Shown here piece by piece: positions 32,714 through 42,623 of a stretch of DNA of 64,000 bases. Below the pieces are notes generated by a model, which saw only the letters and a program-made list of their open reading frames with translations, was not told where the DNA came from and ran no database searches. Made by a program: the position numbers and the translations under genes. The stretch is taken from NCBI GenBank assembly GCA_045590535.1, contig JAZNRE010000044.1, positions 37,501 to 101,500 of the forward strand. The letters are read 5' to 3'. This DNA is from UMGS755 sp045590535. GTDB taxonomy: Bacteria > Bacillota > Clostridia > UBA1381 > UBA9506. Positions within the stretch are counted from its first letter, which is position 1; every line of letters begins with the position of its first letter.

Positions 32714-34033
32714 ATGAATACATATGATCAGCTTATTACGAAACAAACAAAACTTTCTTTAATTGGTTTGGGCTATGTAGGCCTTCCAATTGCGGTTGCC
32801 TTTGCCAAACAGGTGGATGTTATTGGCTTTGATATTAATGCTGGTAAAATTAAGCTTTACAAAAACGGCATCGACCCGACCAATGAGGTGGGCAATGAGG
32901 TCATTAAAGGCACAACCGTCGAGTTCACATCCGACGAAGCAAAGCTCAAAGAAGCCAAATTTCACATTGTTGCGGTTCCCACACCGGTAAAAGACGATAA
33001 AACCCCGGACTTAGCCCCCGTTGAGGGAGCAAGCGTTGTGCTGGGCAGAAATCTTACCCCCGGCAGCGTTGTGGTTTATGAATCAACGGTTTATCCCGGG
33101 GTAACCGAGGATGTGTGTGTGCCGATTTTAGAAAGAGAAAGCGGACTCAAATGCGGTGTTGACTTTAAAATTGGTTATTCACCTGAGCGCATTAACCCCG
33201 GTGATAAGGTGCACAGATTGGAATCCATTGTCAAAATTGTTTCCGGTATGGATGATGAAACATTAGACACCGTTGCCAAGGTGTATGAGCTTGTTATCAA
33301 AGCCGGTGTTCACAGAGCCGGTTCCATTAAAATTGCTGAGGCTGCCAAGGTTATTGAAAACAGCCAAAGGGATATTAACATTGCTTTTATGAATGAGCTT
33401 TCCATCATTTTTAACAAGCTGGGCATTGACACAAAATCGGTTCTTGAGGCTGCCGGCACCAAGTGGAACTTTCTGCCCTTTAGACCCGGTCTGGTGGGCG
33501 GACACTGCATCGGCATTGACCCTTATTACTTAACCTATAAGGCAGAGCAGGTGGGCTATCATTCACAGGTTATTTTATCCGGTCGCCGGATTAACGACGG
33601 CATGGGTAAATACATTGGTGAAAATATTGTGAAAAGCCTGATTAAAGCCGATGTGTCCATCCATGATGCCAAGGTGGCGATTTTGGGACTGACCTTTAAA
33701 GAAAACTGCCCGGATACAAGAAACACAAAAGTCGTAGACATTATTGAAGAGCTTAAAGAATATGACATCATCCCGGTGGTTTGCGACCCTGTGGCCGATG
33801 CCGATGAAGCCAAACGGTTATATGGCATTGAATTTGAAAGCCTTGATAACATTCAAAACATGGATGCTGTTATTATTGCCGTTGCACATGAAGAATTCAC
33901 AAAACTTTCCCTCGAAGATTTCGACAAGCTGTTTGCTCAAAAAGATAACAGCAAAAAGGTTTTAATCGATGTGAAAGGCATTTTAAACAGAGAAGCAGCA
34001 GAAAAAGAAAATTACAGATATTGGAGATTGTAA
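32714..34033 (+). CDS. tviB: UDP-N-acetyl-hexosamine 6-dehydrogenase, TviB/WbpO type
   Basis: NAD-dependent four-electron oxidation of UDP-GlcNAc or UDP-GalNAc to the uronic acid. The 439 residues contain Rossmann GLGYVGLPIAVAF (18-30), YESTVYPGVTED, the central-domain PERINPGDK, the catalytic Cys265 in GGHCIGIDPYY, and C-terminal LGLTFKENCPDTRNTKV. This is the TviB/VipA/WbpO branch, as the WNFLPFRPGLVGGHC context shows. The epimerase gene immediately downstream supports UDP-GalNAcA as product. Confidence 0.93.
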   Translation: MNTYDQLITKQTKLSLIGLGYVGLPIAVAFAKQVDVIGFDINAGKIKLYKNGIDPTNEVGNEVIKGTTVEFTSDEAKLKEAKFHIVAVPTPVKDDKTPDLAPVEGASVVLGRNLTPGSVVVYESTVYPGVTEDVCVPILERESGLKCGVDFKIGYSPERINPGDKVHRLESIVKIVSGMDDETLDTVAKVYELVIKAGVHRAGSIKIAEAAKVIENSQRDINIAFMNELSIIFNKLGIDTKSVLEAAGTKWNFLPFRPGLVGGHCIGIDPYYLTYKAEQVGYHSQVILSGRRINDGMGKYIGENIVKSLIKADVSIHDAKVAILGLTFKENCPDTRNTKVVDIIEELKEYDIIPVVCDPVADADEAKRLYGIEFESLDNIQNMDAVIIAVAHEEFTKLSLEDFDKLFAQKDNSKKVLIDVKGILNREAAEKENYRYWRL

Positions 34034-34035
34034 AA

Positions 34036-35010
34036 ATGGGCTATAGTGATGTGAAATTTCCTGCAGGAAGTCGGTTTTTAGTTACCGGTGGTGCGGGATT
34101 CATTGGTTCAAATATTTGTGAGGCGCTGCTTGGGCAGGGCTATAAGGTGAGATGCCTCGATAATTTCTCCACGGGAAAAAGAGAGAACATTGAAGGCTTT
34201 ATCAACCATGCAAATTTTGAGCTTATCGAAGGGGACATTCGGGATTTTGATGTTTGCATGCAGGCCTGTGAGGGTGTGGATTATGTTTCCCATCAGGCTG
34301 CCTGGGGCAGCGTTCCTAGAAGCATTGAAATGCCCCTTGTTTATGAAGAAATCAACATTAAAGGCGCGCTGAACATGATGGAAGCGGCAAGACAAAACAA
34401 TGTGAAAAAATTTGTGTATGCATCAAGCTCCTCCGTTTATGGCGATGAACCCAATCTCCCCAAAACCGAGGATAGAGTGGGCAAGGTGCTTTCCCCCTAC
34501 GCACTGACCAAAAAGACAAATGAAGAATATGCAAGGCTCTATACAAAGCTTTATGGTCTTGAGACAGTTGGTCTTCGGTATTTTAATGTGTTTGGCAGAA
34601 GGCAAGACCCCCACGGTTTTTATGCTGCAGTCATTCCGAAATTCGTTAAAGCACTCCTTAACAATGAAGCGCCCACCATTAACGGTGACGGCAAGCAATC
34701 GCGCGATTTTACCTATGTTGAAAATGTAATTGAAGCCAACCTTAAGGCCATGGCCTCTTCTTCTGAAGCTGCCGGCGAGGCCTATAACATTGCTTATGGC
34801 GGTCAGGTTTATTTAATTGATTTATATAACAAACTTTGTGAATTGCTGGGTAAGGACATAAAACCCATTTTCGGTCCTGACAGAGCCGGCGATATTAAGC
34901 ATTCAAATGCTGACATCTCAAAGGCCAAACGACTGTTAGGCTACAGCCCGGATTATGATTCGGCAAAAGGGCTTGAGCTTGCCGTCAGCTGGTATAAGGA
35001 GAATTTATGA
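34036..35010 (+). CDS. tviC: UDP-N-acetylglucosamine 4-epimerase, TviC/WbpP type
   Basis: An extended short-chain dehydrogenase of 324 residues: TGGAGFIGSN (17-26), ASSSSVYGDEP, and catalytic Y155 and K159 (YALTK). The HQAAWGSVPRSI and RYFNVFGRRQDPHG stretches mark the WbpP/VipB group, which interconverts N-acetylated (GlcNAc/GalNAc) forms. Start ATG 34036 comes two bases after the tviB stop, with GGAG inside the tviB end. It overlaps the next gene by four bases. Confidence 0.92.
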   Translation: MGYSDVKFPAGSRFLVTGGAGFIGSNICEALLGQGYKVRCLDNFSTGKRENIEGFINHANFELIEGDIRDFDVCMQACEGVDYVSHQAAWGSVPRSIEMPLVYEEINIKGALNMMEAARQNNVKKFVYASSSSVYGDEPNLPKTEDRVGKVLSPYALTKKTNEEYARLYTKLYGLETVGLRYFNVFGRRQDPHGFYAAVIPKFVKALLNNEAPTINGDGKQSRDFTYVENVIEANLKAMASSSEAAGEAYNIAYGGQVYLIDLYNKLCELLGKDIKPIFGPDRAGDIKHSNADISKAKRLLGYSPDYDSAKGLELAVSWYKENL

Positions 35011-36056
35011 AAGTTTTATTGATTTCACCTTTGCCACCGCCGGCAGGGGGTATTGCCAGCTGGACAAAGCGGTATTTAGCCAGCGAAAAGGCCCTTGCCA
35101 ATGAGGTTGACATTGTCAACATTGCGGTTTCAGGCAAAAGGGTGCAGAATTTCACCGGGAAAAAAGCGATTTTTGAAGAGGCAAAAAGGCTGTTTTCCAT
35201 TATGCATGACTTAAAGAAAAAGCTGAAAGAAAAACGGTTTGACATTGTGCACTTAAATTCGTCCTGCAGCAAAACGGGGCTTATTCGTGATGTGATTGCG
35301 GCCCATATTGTTAAAAAAAGCCGCACAAAGCTTTTGGTGCATTTTCGGTGTGATGTGACCTATATGCTTCGGTCCAAACTCTCTGTTATGCTCTTTAAAC
35401 GACTGGTTAAAATCAGCGATTGTATTTTAACACTTAACTCCATCTCTCATAAATATATTCTCGAAAACTGCAAAAAAGAGTCTATCGTTGTGTCGAACTT
35501 TATTTCGGATGAGTTTGCCAAAGAACTCACAAAGAAAAAAGAGATTACAGAAACAGCCGAAAATTTTCTGTTTGTTGGCCATGTTACCGAGGCCAAGGGT
35601 TGCGATTTAATATGCAAATTGGCAGAAAAGTTTCCGCAAAAAACCTTCACGCTGGTGGGGGTGATCAGCGATAGCATAGTGAGCATGAACAAAGCAGACA
35701 ATGTGGTGTTTAAAGGCGAATTGCCTCTTGACAAAGTGAAGCAGGAATATCTTTTAGCCGATGTTTTTCTGTTTCCCACACACACAGAAGGGTTCCCCAA
35801 TGTTGTGACCGAGGCTATGGCCTGCGGCATGCCCATTATCACAACGCCTGTGGGTGCCATTCCGGATATGATTGAAAAAGAGGGAGGCTTTTTACTACCC
35901 GTAGGTGATGAAGAGGCTTTCTTAAAAGCTATAGAAGAAATTGATTCCCAGCAGATAAGACAAAGTATGTCCTTATTCAATCAAAGTAAGGTAGCAAACA
36001 GCTATATCATTGACAAGGTTATGGAAAGGCTGTTTGAAATTTATAAAAGCTGTTAG
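35007..36056 (+). CDS. Glycosyltransferase family 4 protein
   Basis: A 349-residue GT-B enzyme. The N-terminal half starts MKVLLISPLPPPAGGIASW, typical of GT4 acceptor domains. The C-terminal half has FLFVGHVTEAKGCDLI and the donor-binding EGFPNVVTEAMACGMPIITTPVGA (E-x7-E motif). Linkage and donor cannot be told. The start overlaps the tviC stop (ATGA), so it is coupled to UDP-GalNAcA synthesis and may use that sugar. Confidence 0.88.
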   Translation: MKVLLISPLPPPAGGIASWTKRYLASEKALANEVDIVNIAVSGKRVQNFTGKKAIFEEAKRLFSIMHDLKKKLKEKRFDIVHLNSSCSKTGLIRDVIAAHIVKKSRTKLLVHFRCDVTYMLRSKLSVMLFKRLVKISDCILTLNSISHKYILENCKKESIVVSNFISDEFAKELTKKKEITETAENFLFVGHVTEAKGCDLICKLAEKFPQKTFTLVGVISDSIVSMNKADNVVFKGELPLDKVKQEYLLADVFLFPTHTEGFPNVVTEAMACGMPIITTPVGAIPDMIEKEGGFLLPVGDEEAFLKAIEEIDSQQIRQSMSLFNQSKVANSYIIDKVMERLFEIYKSC

Positions 36057-36064
36057 AGGTGCTC

Positions 36065-36622
36065 ATGAAAAAGATTTTAAGGGTTTTATATTGTGTTGTT
36101 TCACTCATCAAAAGAGCCGTTTATAAGGTTATTTTTATGCCCTGCATTAAGGCCATGTTTGCCCAATGTGGAAGCAATGTGATGATTGCAAGAAACGGCA
36201 GTTTTTCTTTTAAAAATATTTATATTGGAAATGATGTCAGCATTGGCCCTAAAGCCACCATCATGTGCTCACTTGCGAAAGTTAAAATTGGGAACAAGGT
36301 GATGTTTGGTCCCGGTGTAACTGTTATCACAGGGGGACACAGGACCGACCTTGTAGGACGGTATATGTATGACATTAAAGAACAGGAAAAGCTCCCTGAA
36401 AACGATCAAGACATCACCATAGAAGACGATGTATGGGTTGGTGCCAATGCCATTATTTTAAAGGGTGTCACAGTTGGCTGCGGCAGCGTCGTTGCAGCGG
36501 GCAGTGTTGTTACCCATGATGTTCCGCCATATTCGATTGTGGGGGGCGTTCCCGCCAAGATCATTAAAATGCGTTTTACAGACGAAGAAATTAAGAGGCA
36601 TGAGGAGATTCTCCATGGGTAA
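36065..36622 (+). CDS. Left-handed beta-helix acyltransferase
   Basis: A 185-residue hexapeptide-repeat protein. Repeats such as IYIGNDVSIGPKATI and VKIGNKVMFGPGVTVI build the helix; DVWVGANAIILKGVTVGCGSVVAAGSVVTHDVPPYSIVGGVPAK is the signature of the maltose/galactoside O-acetyltransferase group. His in GGHRTDLVG is the probable catalytic base. It probably O-acetylates a sugar of the repeat unit. The start is not certain: ATG 36065 is only 3 bases after GAGGTG, and GTG 36059 is the alternative. Confidence 0.88.
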   Translation: MKKILRVLYCVVSLIKRAVYKVIFMPCIKAMFAQCGSNVMIARNGSFSFKNIYIGNDVSIGPKATIMCSLAKVKIGNKVMFGPGVTVITGGHRTDLVGRYMYDIKEQEKLPENDQDITIEDDVWVGANAIILKGVTVGCGSVVAAGSVVTHDVPPYSIVGGVPAKIIKMRFTDEEIKRHEEILHG

Positions 36623-37769
36623 AAATATGGTTTTTATAACATATGACCGTTATCCCAACGAAAACGCCGGTGCCGTGAGGCAACATGTGTTTGCCAAAGC
36701 CTATATGGCGCTGGGGTATGCGGTTACGGTCATTGGCATGGGCAAGAGCACACAGTTTGCTTTTTCAGAGTTTGAAAGGGTTCAATATATATCCTTAAGG
36801 CATGCAAAGACAGATGTTTTACATAAAATCCAAAATAAGCTTTTATATAAAAAAAGGCTGAAAGAAATTTTAAAATCTATTTCTGCTGATGCTATTTTAG
36901 TGGTGGACATTCCTCTTTGTGCCATGAAAATGGTCAAACAATATGCTAAAAGAAAAAACATTCCGCTGATTCATGACAGCGTGGAGTGGTATTCAAAAGA
37001 GGAATTTCGTCTTGGCAAGTTAGACCATAACTATTTGCATAAAGATGCTTTAAATAGGCGTGTGATCAACCGGGATTTTCGTGTGATTGCCATATCAACA
37101 TATTTACAGAAACATTTTGAACAAAGAGGCATTATGACCCGTCGTATTCCTTTTGTATTTGATGTGGCCAATACCGCCTGCGAAAAAAACCTGGATAAAG
37201 ATAAAATTGTTGTTGTTTATGCCGGCAGCATGGGAACAAAGGACTATTTTTCAGAGATTATTGAAGCCCTTTCCCAGATGACGCCGGAGGAATTATCAAA
37301 ATTTGAATTTCGCATTCTGGGCATCACCCGTGAGAGCTTTATGAAGTTTCAGGTTGACTGCCATGAAAAGCTTGCATATATCGGTAATGCCCTTCAGTTT
37401 TTAGGGCGTGTGCCCCGGGAAACCGTTGTAAAACACTTGCAGGAGGCAAGCTTCACCATTTTGCTGCGTCCTGACAATCTGCGCTATGCTAAGGCGGGCT
37501 TTCCCACCAAGGTCAGCGAAAGCTTAACCTATGGCACGCCGATTATTGCCAATTTCACATCCGATTTACATCTTTATCTAAAAGATGGTGTGAATAGTTT
37601 AATTGTCAAAAGCCTTGATGCCGAAGCGGTTGTTTTGGCTTTGAGGCGGGCTTTAACCCTGGATGAAAAAACGCGGCAACAAATGTGCCGTTCGGCACGG
37701 GAAACAGCTGAAAACGAGCTTGATTGCGAGCTTTTCATAAGAGCATTAGAGGAATTGGCGGCACCTTGA
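36615..37769 (+). CDS. Glycosyltransferase (GT4-like)
   Basis: A 384-residue GT-B protein starting MGKNMVFITYDRYPNENAGAVRQHVFAKAY; the donor half has VVVYAGSMGTKDYFSEIIEAL, FLGRVPRETVVKHL and a FPTKVSESLTYGTPII stretch in place of the classic E-x7-E. ATG 36615 lies 8 bases before the acyltransferase stop, behind GAGGAG. The longer frame runs far into the acyltransferase gene and is rejected. Donor and acceptor are unknown. Confidence 0.85.
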   Translation: MGKNMVFITYDRYPNENAGAVRQHVFAKAYMALGYAVTVIGMGKSTQFAFSEFERVQYISLRHAKTDVLHKIQNKLLYKKRLKEILKSISADAILVVDIPLCAMKMVKQYAKRKNIPLIHDSVEWYSKEEFRLGKLDHNYLHKDALNRRVINRDFRVIAISTYLQKHFEQRGIMTRRIPFVFDVANTACEKNLDKDKIVVVYAGSMGTKDYFSEIIEALSQMTPEELSKFEFRILGITRESFMKFQVDCHEKLAYIGNALQFLGRVPRETVVKHLQEASFTILLRPDNLRYAKAGFPTKVSESLTYGTPIIANFTSDLHLYLKDGVNSLIVKSLDAEAVVLALRRALTLDEKTRQQMCRSARETAENELDCELFIRALEELAAP

Positions 37770-37837
37770 AAATCGCCACTTTAAAGAAAATAAACAGATA
37801 GGTTTTCAATGAAAGAAAGTTTTTACCGAGGTTAATT

Positions 37838-39037
37838 ATGAGACACAATCTTCAACCCACCAATCAAGTGTACATGGTGAGTACATTCTTAATATCACTG
37901 TCTAGCGTGGCTTTATCGGCTATGATCGCTTTAAACAAGCACTCATACGCAATTTTTATCACCATTTTGCTGGCGGTGCCCTGCCTTTGTGCAGTGTATT
38001 ATACTTTGTCTATCCAAAAGCAAGAGAATGACAACAACATTCTCCTTTTGTTGCTTTTGTTTGGCTTTACAATGCTTTCTATTGTTGTATCCGGTCGTAC
38101 CAGATTATATAGCTATACAATTAAGGCTCTCACCTTCATGACCATGCCCATTTGTCTGGCAATATACCGAGAGATGCGGTGCCCAAAGGTTTTGCGTAGT
38201 TGGATTCACTTTTTGTATATCGTTCTTTCCGGTGTTTACATCTATGCGGCAACCTTGCCCACAGCTCATGACATGGTGGACTATTATGGTTATGATCTTG
38301 TTACCGAGGCGTTGGTTATGGGCTTTTCAAATCCCAATGGTGCCGGCATCACCTTAATGACTTGTGCCGGTGTGGTGTTTTCGGCCATGTTGACAGCGAA
38401 AAACCGATTTGTCAAGGCCTTGCTTTTAGCTGATGTTTGCCAATTGTGTTGGCTTATATGGCAGACACAATCAAGAGCCTGTATTGCTGCCTTTGGCATT
38501 GCGGTGATTATGTATTTTTTAGGACGAAATAAGCGAAAAATCAGCCGCCGCGTCATTCTGTTTTTCATGATGATTCCCTTCATTTATTGGCTGTTAACCT
38601 TTTCTGGTCTATCGTTTTTTGATACAGCACAGTTTCTGGGTGAAGACTTGGGAACAGGCCGAAATGAAATTTATATGCGTTATATGGAGCAAAGAGAGAT
38701 TAGTGCATTCTTAATCGGTCGTTTTATGGCGTTTCGTTTTGAAAATATGCACAATGGTTACATCATGGTTTTGGCCTCTATTGGCATTCTGGGCTTTATT
38801 CCGTTTTTCCTGTTTATGCGGTATTCCTTTCATGCCTTTGCAGACCGAAATGACCTGAACAAAAACCAGTTTTTTGCTGCCTGTCTTGTCTTGGCATTTA
38901 TGGCGCATCTGGCAGTTGAAGCGGCGCTTCTTTCTTCCGCTCAGGTTTATGGCAGCGGCTTTGCTTTGCTGTATTTGTTAGCGCTGCCGGATGAGGAACA
39001 TCCTGAGCACGAAAACAGTACTGGACTTTTAGAGTAG
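37838..39037 (+). CDS. Wzy-like O-antigen/capsule polymerase family membrane protein
   Basis: A 399-residue integral membrane protein with about 11 hydrophobic segments, ending in a short acidic cytoplasmic tail. WQTQSRACIAAFGIAVIMYFLG followed by a large extracytoplasmic loop with GEDLGTGRNEIYMRYMEQ, and HNGYIMVLASIGILGF after it, is the O-antigen ligase/polymerase (Wzy_C) pattern. It should join lipid-linked repeat units outside the membrane. It is the only polymerase candidate in the cluster. The site GAGG precedes the ATG; about 68 bases separate it from the upstream glycosyltransferase. Confidence 0.8.
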   Translation: MRHNLQPTNQVYMVSTFLISLSSVALSAMIALNKHSYAIFITILLAVPCLCAVYYTLSIQKQENDNNILLLLLLFGFTMLSIVVSGRTRLYSYTIKALTFMTMPICLAIYREMRCPKVLRSWIHFLYIVLSGVYIYAATLPTAHDMVDYYGYDLVTEALVMGFSNPNGAGITLMTCAGVVFSAMLTAKNRFVKALLLADVCQLCWLIWQTQSRACIAAFGIAVIMYFLGRNKRKISRRVILFFMMIPFIYWLLTFSGLSFFDTAQFLGEDLGTGRNEIYMRYMEQREISAFLIGRFMAFRFENMHNGYIMVLASIGILGFIPFFLFMRYSFHAFADRNDLNKNQFFAACLVLAFMAHLAVEAALLSSAQVYGSGFALLYLLALPDEEHPEHENSTGLLE

Positions 39038-39114
39038 TTTTGGTTTTGCCGAAGTTTTGTCACCATATTTTTTAAATGCAATGAAGCAAAGTTATTTGGA
39101 GAGGAGCTTTTACA

Positions 39115-40344
39115 ATGATTAAGGTGTTACATATCAATTGCAGTGATGTTGGCAGCACCGGTAAAATTATTGAAGATATAACGGCTCACTCTTTGGTTGA
39201 GAGTGTTCTTTGCACCCCTCACATAAAAAAGCCGCAAAGCGCAATTAAAAAATTTAAAACATCTCTGCCCTATGAACAGGGAATTTATAGAAGGATTTGC
39301 TTTGTTTATGGCCTGCGCTATGGCTTTGCACCCCTTTCAACCGCACGGATTATCCATCATATAAAGAGGGAAAAGCCCCATGTAGTTCATTTACATTCTG
39401 CCAATATGAACATGGTAAATCTTTACCGTGTGCTTACCTATTTAAAAAGAAAAAACATTCCCACGGTTGTGACTAACCATGCCGAATTTTTCTATACAGG
39501 CTCTTGCAGCCATGCCTATGAATGCAATCGTTGGCAAACGGGTTGTGGTAATTGTCCACGCGTTTACCACGCTTCGGGAAGCAAACTTTCTGACAGAACC
39601 CACACCGCTTGGAAAAAGATGAAAGCGGCTTTTTGTGGTTTTGAGAAAATTCGGATAGTCTCTGTTTCGCCTTGGGTGGATGAACGAGTGAAAAAAGCCC
39701 CCATCATGAATGAATTGCCCCACTTTGTTATCACAAATGGCATTAACACACGGTGTTTTTCTTATGAAAAGGACTTTGATATTCACAAACAATATAACCT
39801 TTCACCTGATACAAAGATTATTTTGCATGTCACAGCCGGCTTTTCCAAAGATGAAAACCATATTAAAGGCGGCCGCTACATTTTAGAGTTGGCCGAGGCC
39901 TTAAAGGACAAGGATGTGGTTATTCTCGTTGCGGGCGGTTATGAACAGGGCATCAAGGTTCCGGATAATGTGATTTTATTAGGTAATTTATTGAATCAGG
40001 AAATTTTGGCGGCACATTATGCCGCTGCTGATTTAACCGTTTTGGCAAGCAAGAGAGAAACCTTCAGCATGCCGGTGGCAGAAAGCCTTTGCTGCGGCAC
40101 GCCCATTTTGGGCTTTAAAGCCGGTGGGCCGGAAAGCATAGCCCTGTCCCAATATAGCGAATTTGTTTCTTACGGAGATGTTAGCGCTTTAAAAGAGGCA
40201 GTTTTAAAATGGCTCGATAGCAAAAAAATCATTGGTGCCGAGACAATTTCGAAAAAAGCCAAAGAGGTCTATGCTGCCGAGGCAATGGCAGAAAAATATG
40301 TTTCCGTTTATCAATCGCTGTTAAAGAATGCGGCAAAGCGGTGA
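39115..40344 (+). CDS. Glycosyltransferase family 4 protein with Cys-rich insert
   Basis: A 409-residue GT-B enzyme. After VVHLHSANMNMVNLYRVL and TNHAEFFYTGSC comes a Cys-rich stretch, C-x5-C-x6-C-x2-C (about 123-140), seen in WcaC-like GT4 enzymes, where it may bind metal or stabilise the acceptor site. The donor half shows ETFSMPVAESLCCGTPILGFKAGGPE with the E-x7-E motif. GGAGAGG precedes the ATG. Substrate unknown. Confidence 0.87.
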   Translation: MIKVLHINCSDVGSTGKIIEDITAHSLVESVLCTPHIKKPQSAIKKFKTSLPYEQGIYRRICFVYGLRYGFAPLSTARIIHHIKREKPHVVHLHSANMNMVNLYRVLTYLKRKNIPTVVTNHAEFFYTGSCSHAYECNRWQTGCGNCPRVYHASGSKLSDRTHTAWKKMKAAFCGFEKIRIVSVSPWVDERVKKAPIMNELPHFVITNGINTRCFSYEKDFDIHKQYNLSPDTKIILHVTAGFSKDENHIKGGRYILELAEALKDKDVVILVAGGYEQGIKVPDNVILLGNLLNQEILAAHYAAADLTVLASKRETFSMPVAESLCCGTPILGFKAGGPESIALSQYSEFVSYGDVSALKEAVLKWLDSKKIIGAETISKKAKEVYAAEAMAEKYVSVYQSLLKNAAKR

Positions 40345-40435
40345 GCGATCATTTTGATAGGACACCGAGTTTTGTGTATATTATTTTTACAAAGAATTTC
40401 CGTTTAAAATAAATTCTACAAAAAGGGTGAAAAAA

Positions 40436-41473
40436 ATGTTCAAAAATAAGACCTTGCTTATTACCGGTGGTACCGGTTCTTTTGGCAATGCCGTTTTAAA
40501 CCGTTTTTTAAAAACGGACATTGGCGAAATCCGCATTTTCTCCCGTGATGAGAAAAAGCAGGACGACATGCGCCACGAATATCAGGCAAAAATGCCCGAA
40601 GTGGCCGATAAAATTAAATTTTATTTGGGCGATGTGCGTGACTTACAAAGTGTGCAGAACGCCATGCACGGCGTGGATTACATTTTTCATGCCGCAGCCT
40701 TAAAGCAGGTGCCCTCTTGTGAATTTTTCCCCATTGAAGCGGTTAAAACCAATGTGCTGGGCACCGAAAATGTGCTGACAGCGGCGATTGCCGAAGGGGT
40801 AAAAAAGGTTATCTGCCTGTCAACTGACAAGGCGGCATACCCCGTAAATGCCATGGGCACAAGCAAGGCCATGATGGAAAAAGTGGCTGTTGCCAAGGCA
40901 CGCAGTTCAAAAGACACCATGATTTGCTGCACCCGTTATGGCAATGTTATGTGCTCTCGTGGTTCTGTTATTCCCCTTTGGATTGAACAAATTAAAAAAG
41001 GAGAACCCATCACCATCACCGAGCCTTCTATGACCCGTTTTATCATGAGTTTAGAAGAAGCCGTTGAGCTGGTGCTCTTTGCCTTCAACAATGCCGAAAG
41101 CGGCGATATTATGGTGCAAAAGGCGCCCGCCTGCACCATACAAACTCAGGCAGAAGCCGTTTGCGAACTTTTTGGCGGCGATAAAGATAAAATCAAAATC
41201 ATCGGCATTCGCCACGGCGAAAAAATGTATGAAACCCTTTTGACAAATGAAGAGTGTGCCGGTGCTATCGACATGGGTAACTTCTATCGTGTGCCGGCGG
41301 ATAAGCGTGGCCTTAACTATGATAAGTATGTTAACTCTGGCAACACGGAGCGCAATCCTTTAACCGAGTTTAATTCTGGCAACACAGAGCTTTTGGATGT
41401 TAACGGCGTGAAGGACAAGCTTTTAGAACTTTCTTATATTCGTGAGGAAATAAAAGCGATGGAGGAACGGTAG
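40436..41473 (+). CDS. capE: UDP-GlcNAc 4,6-dehydratase/epimerase, CapE/FnlA type
   Basis: First enzyme of UDP-N-acetyl-L-fucosamine synthesis: dehydration and C5/C3 epimerisation of UDP-GlcNAc. The 345 residues contain TGGTGSFG (10-17), FHAAALKQVPSCEFFPIEAVKTNV, STDKAAYPVNAMGTSKAMMEK, and RYGNVMCSRGSVIPLW. Two near-identical short stretches, NSGNTERNPLTEF and NSGNTELLDV, follow each other at the C-terminal end. ATG 40436 is chosen for AAGGG spacing; GTG 40427 is too close. Followed by capF after one base. Confidence 0.92.
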   Translation: MFKNKTLLITGGTGSFGNAVLNRFLKTDIGEIRIFSRDEKKQDDMRHEYQAKMPEVADKIKFYLGDVRDLQSVQNAMHGVDYIFHAAALKQVPSCEFFPIEAVKTNVLGTENVLTAAIAEGVKKVICLSTDKAAYPVNAMGTSKAMMEKVAVAKARSSKDTMICCTRYGNVMCSRGSVIPLWIEQIKKGEPITITEPSMTRFIMSLEEAVELVLFAFNNAESGDIMVQKAPACTIQTQAEAVCELFGGDKDKIKIIGIRHGEKMYETLLTNEECAGAIDMGNFYRVPADKRGLNYDKYVNSGNTERNPLTEFNSGNTELLDVNGVKDKLLELSYIREEIKAMEER

Positions 41474-41474
41474 T

Positions 41475-42623
41475 ATGAAAATTCTCATCACCGGTGCCCG
41501 TGGGTTTGTGGGGCAAAATTTGGTTGCGCAGCTAAAGAACATCAAAGAGGGCAAAGAAAAGATTGCCCCCCTAAGTGCTGACCTGACCCTGTATGAATAT
41601 GATATTGATACTGACCCCGCCATGCTTGACAACTACACCAGGGATTGCGATTTTGTTTGTCATTTGGCCGGTGTGAACCGCCCCAAAGAAGAGTCTGAAT
41701 TCATGAGTGGAAACTTTGGTTTTACTTCAACGCTTTTAGAAAGCCTGAAGAAAAACGGCAACAAAGCACCCATTTTAATCAGTTCATCCATTCAGGCTGC
41801 GTTAGACAATCCTTACGGTCGCAGCAAAAAGGCAGGGGAAGATTTGATTTTTGCCTATGGTGAAGAAACAGGCGCTCCTGTGATGGTTTACCGTTTTCCC
41901 AATTTGTTCGGCAAATGGTGCCGCCCTAACTATAACAGCGTTGTGGCCACTTTCTGCCACAATATTGCCCATAATTTACCCATAACAGTGAATGACCCTA
42001 AAGTGATTTTAAATCTTTGTTATATTGATGATGTTGTGGCAGAATTGATCAATGCCATGGCAGGTAACCCCAGCCGTGATGGGAACTATTGCGTGGTGCC
42101 GAAAGTGCACACAGTATCTTTAGGCGAAATTGTGGAGCTTTTAGAAAGCTTTTATGAAAGCCGGAAAAACTTATCCGTTCCCATGCTGGCGGATGGCTTT
42201 GCTAAGGCCCTTTACAGCACTTATTTAAGCTATCTGCCCAAAGACGCTTTCAGCTATCCCTTAAAAATGAATGTGGATGACCGGGGCAGCTTTACCGAAA
42301 TCATCCGCACTCTTGACCGGGGTCAGTTCTCGGTGAACATCACAAAGCCGGGCATCACCAAAGGCAACCACTGGCACCACACAAAAAATGAGAAGTTTGT
42401 GGTGGTGGCGGGCAAGGGCTTGATTCAGTTCCGCAAAATCGGCAGTGATGAAGTGATAGACTATTATGTTTCAGGTGATAAAATTGAGGTGGTAGACATC
42501 CCCACGGGCTACACCCACAATATAAAAAATATAGGCACAGAGGATTTGGTTACTTTCATGTGGTGCAACGAATGTTTTAACCCTGAAAAACCGGATACCT
42601 ATTTTGAAGAGGTGGAAAAATAA
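41475..42623 (+). CDS. capF: UDP-2-acetamido-2,6-dideoxy-hexulose reductase with cupin, CapF/FnlB type
   Basis: Second enzyme of UDP-L-FucNAc synthesis. The 382 residues combine an N-terminal short-chain dehydrogenase (GARGFVGQN at 7-15, CHLAGVNRPK, and a YGRSKKAGE active site) with a C-terminal cupin from about 270 (DDRGSFTEIIR, GNHWHHTKNEKFVVVAGKG, PTGYTHNIKN). That fusion is diagnostic of CapF. GGAGG precedes the ATG by 10 bases, and its stop overlaps the capG start (TAATG). Confidence 0.93.
   Translation: MKILITGARGFVGQNLVAQLKNIKEGKEKIAPLSADLTLYEYDIDTDPAMLDNYTRDCDFVCHLAGVNRPKEESEFMSGNFGFTSTLLESLKKNGNKAPILISSSIQAALDNPYGRSKKAGEDLIFAYGEETGAPVMVYRFPNLFGKWCRPNYNSVVATFCHNIAHNLPITVNDPKVILNLCYIDDVVAELINAMAGNPSRDGNYCVVPKVHTVSLGEIVELLESFYESRKNLSVPMLADGFAKALYSTYLSYLPKDAFSYPLKMNVDDRGSFTEIIRTLDRGQFSVNITKPGITKGNHWHHTKNEKFVVVAGKGLIQFRKIGSDEVIDYYVSGDKIEVVDIPTGYTHNIKNIGTEDLVTFMWCNECFNPEKPDTYFEEVEK

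Noticed and set aside
35447..35980. 177-codon minus-strand frame inside the glycosyltransferase at 35007
   Set aside because: Antisense shadow of a strongly supported gene.
36465..36614. Longer start for the glycosyltransferase at 36615
   Set aside because: The extension lies wholly within the acyltransferase gene in another frame; ATG 36615 has a good GAGGAG site.
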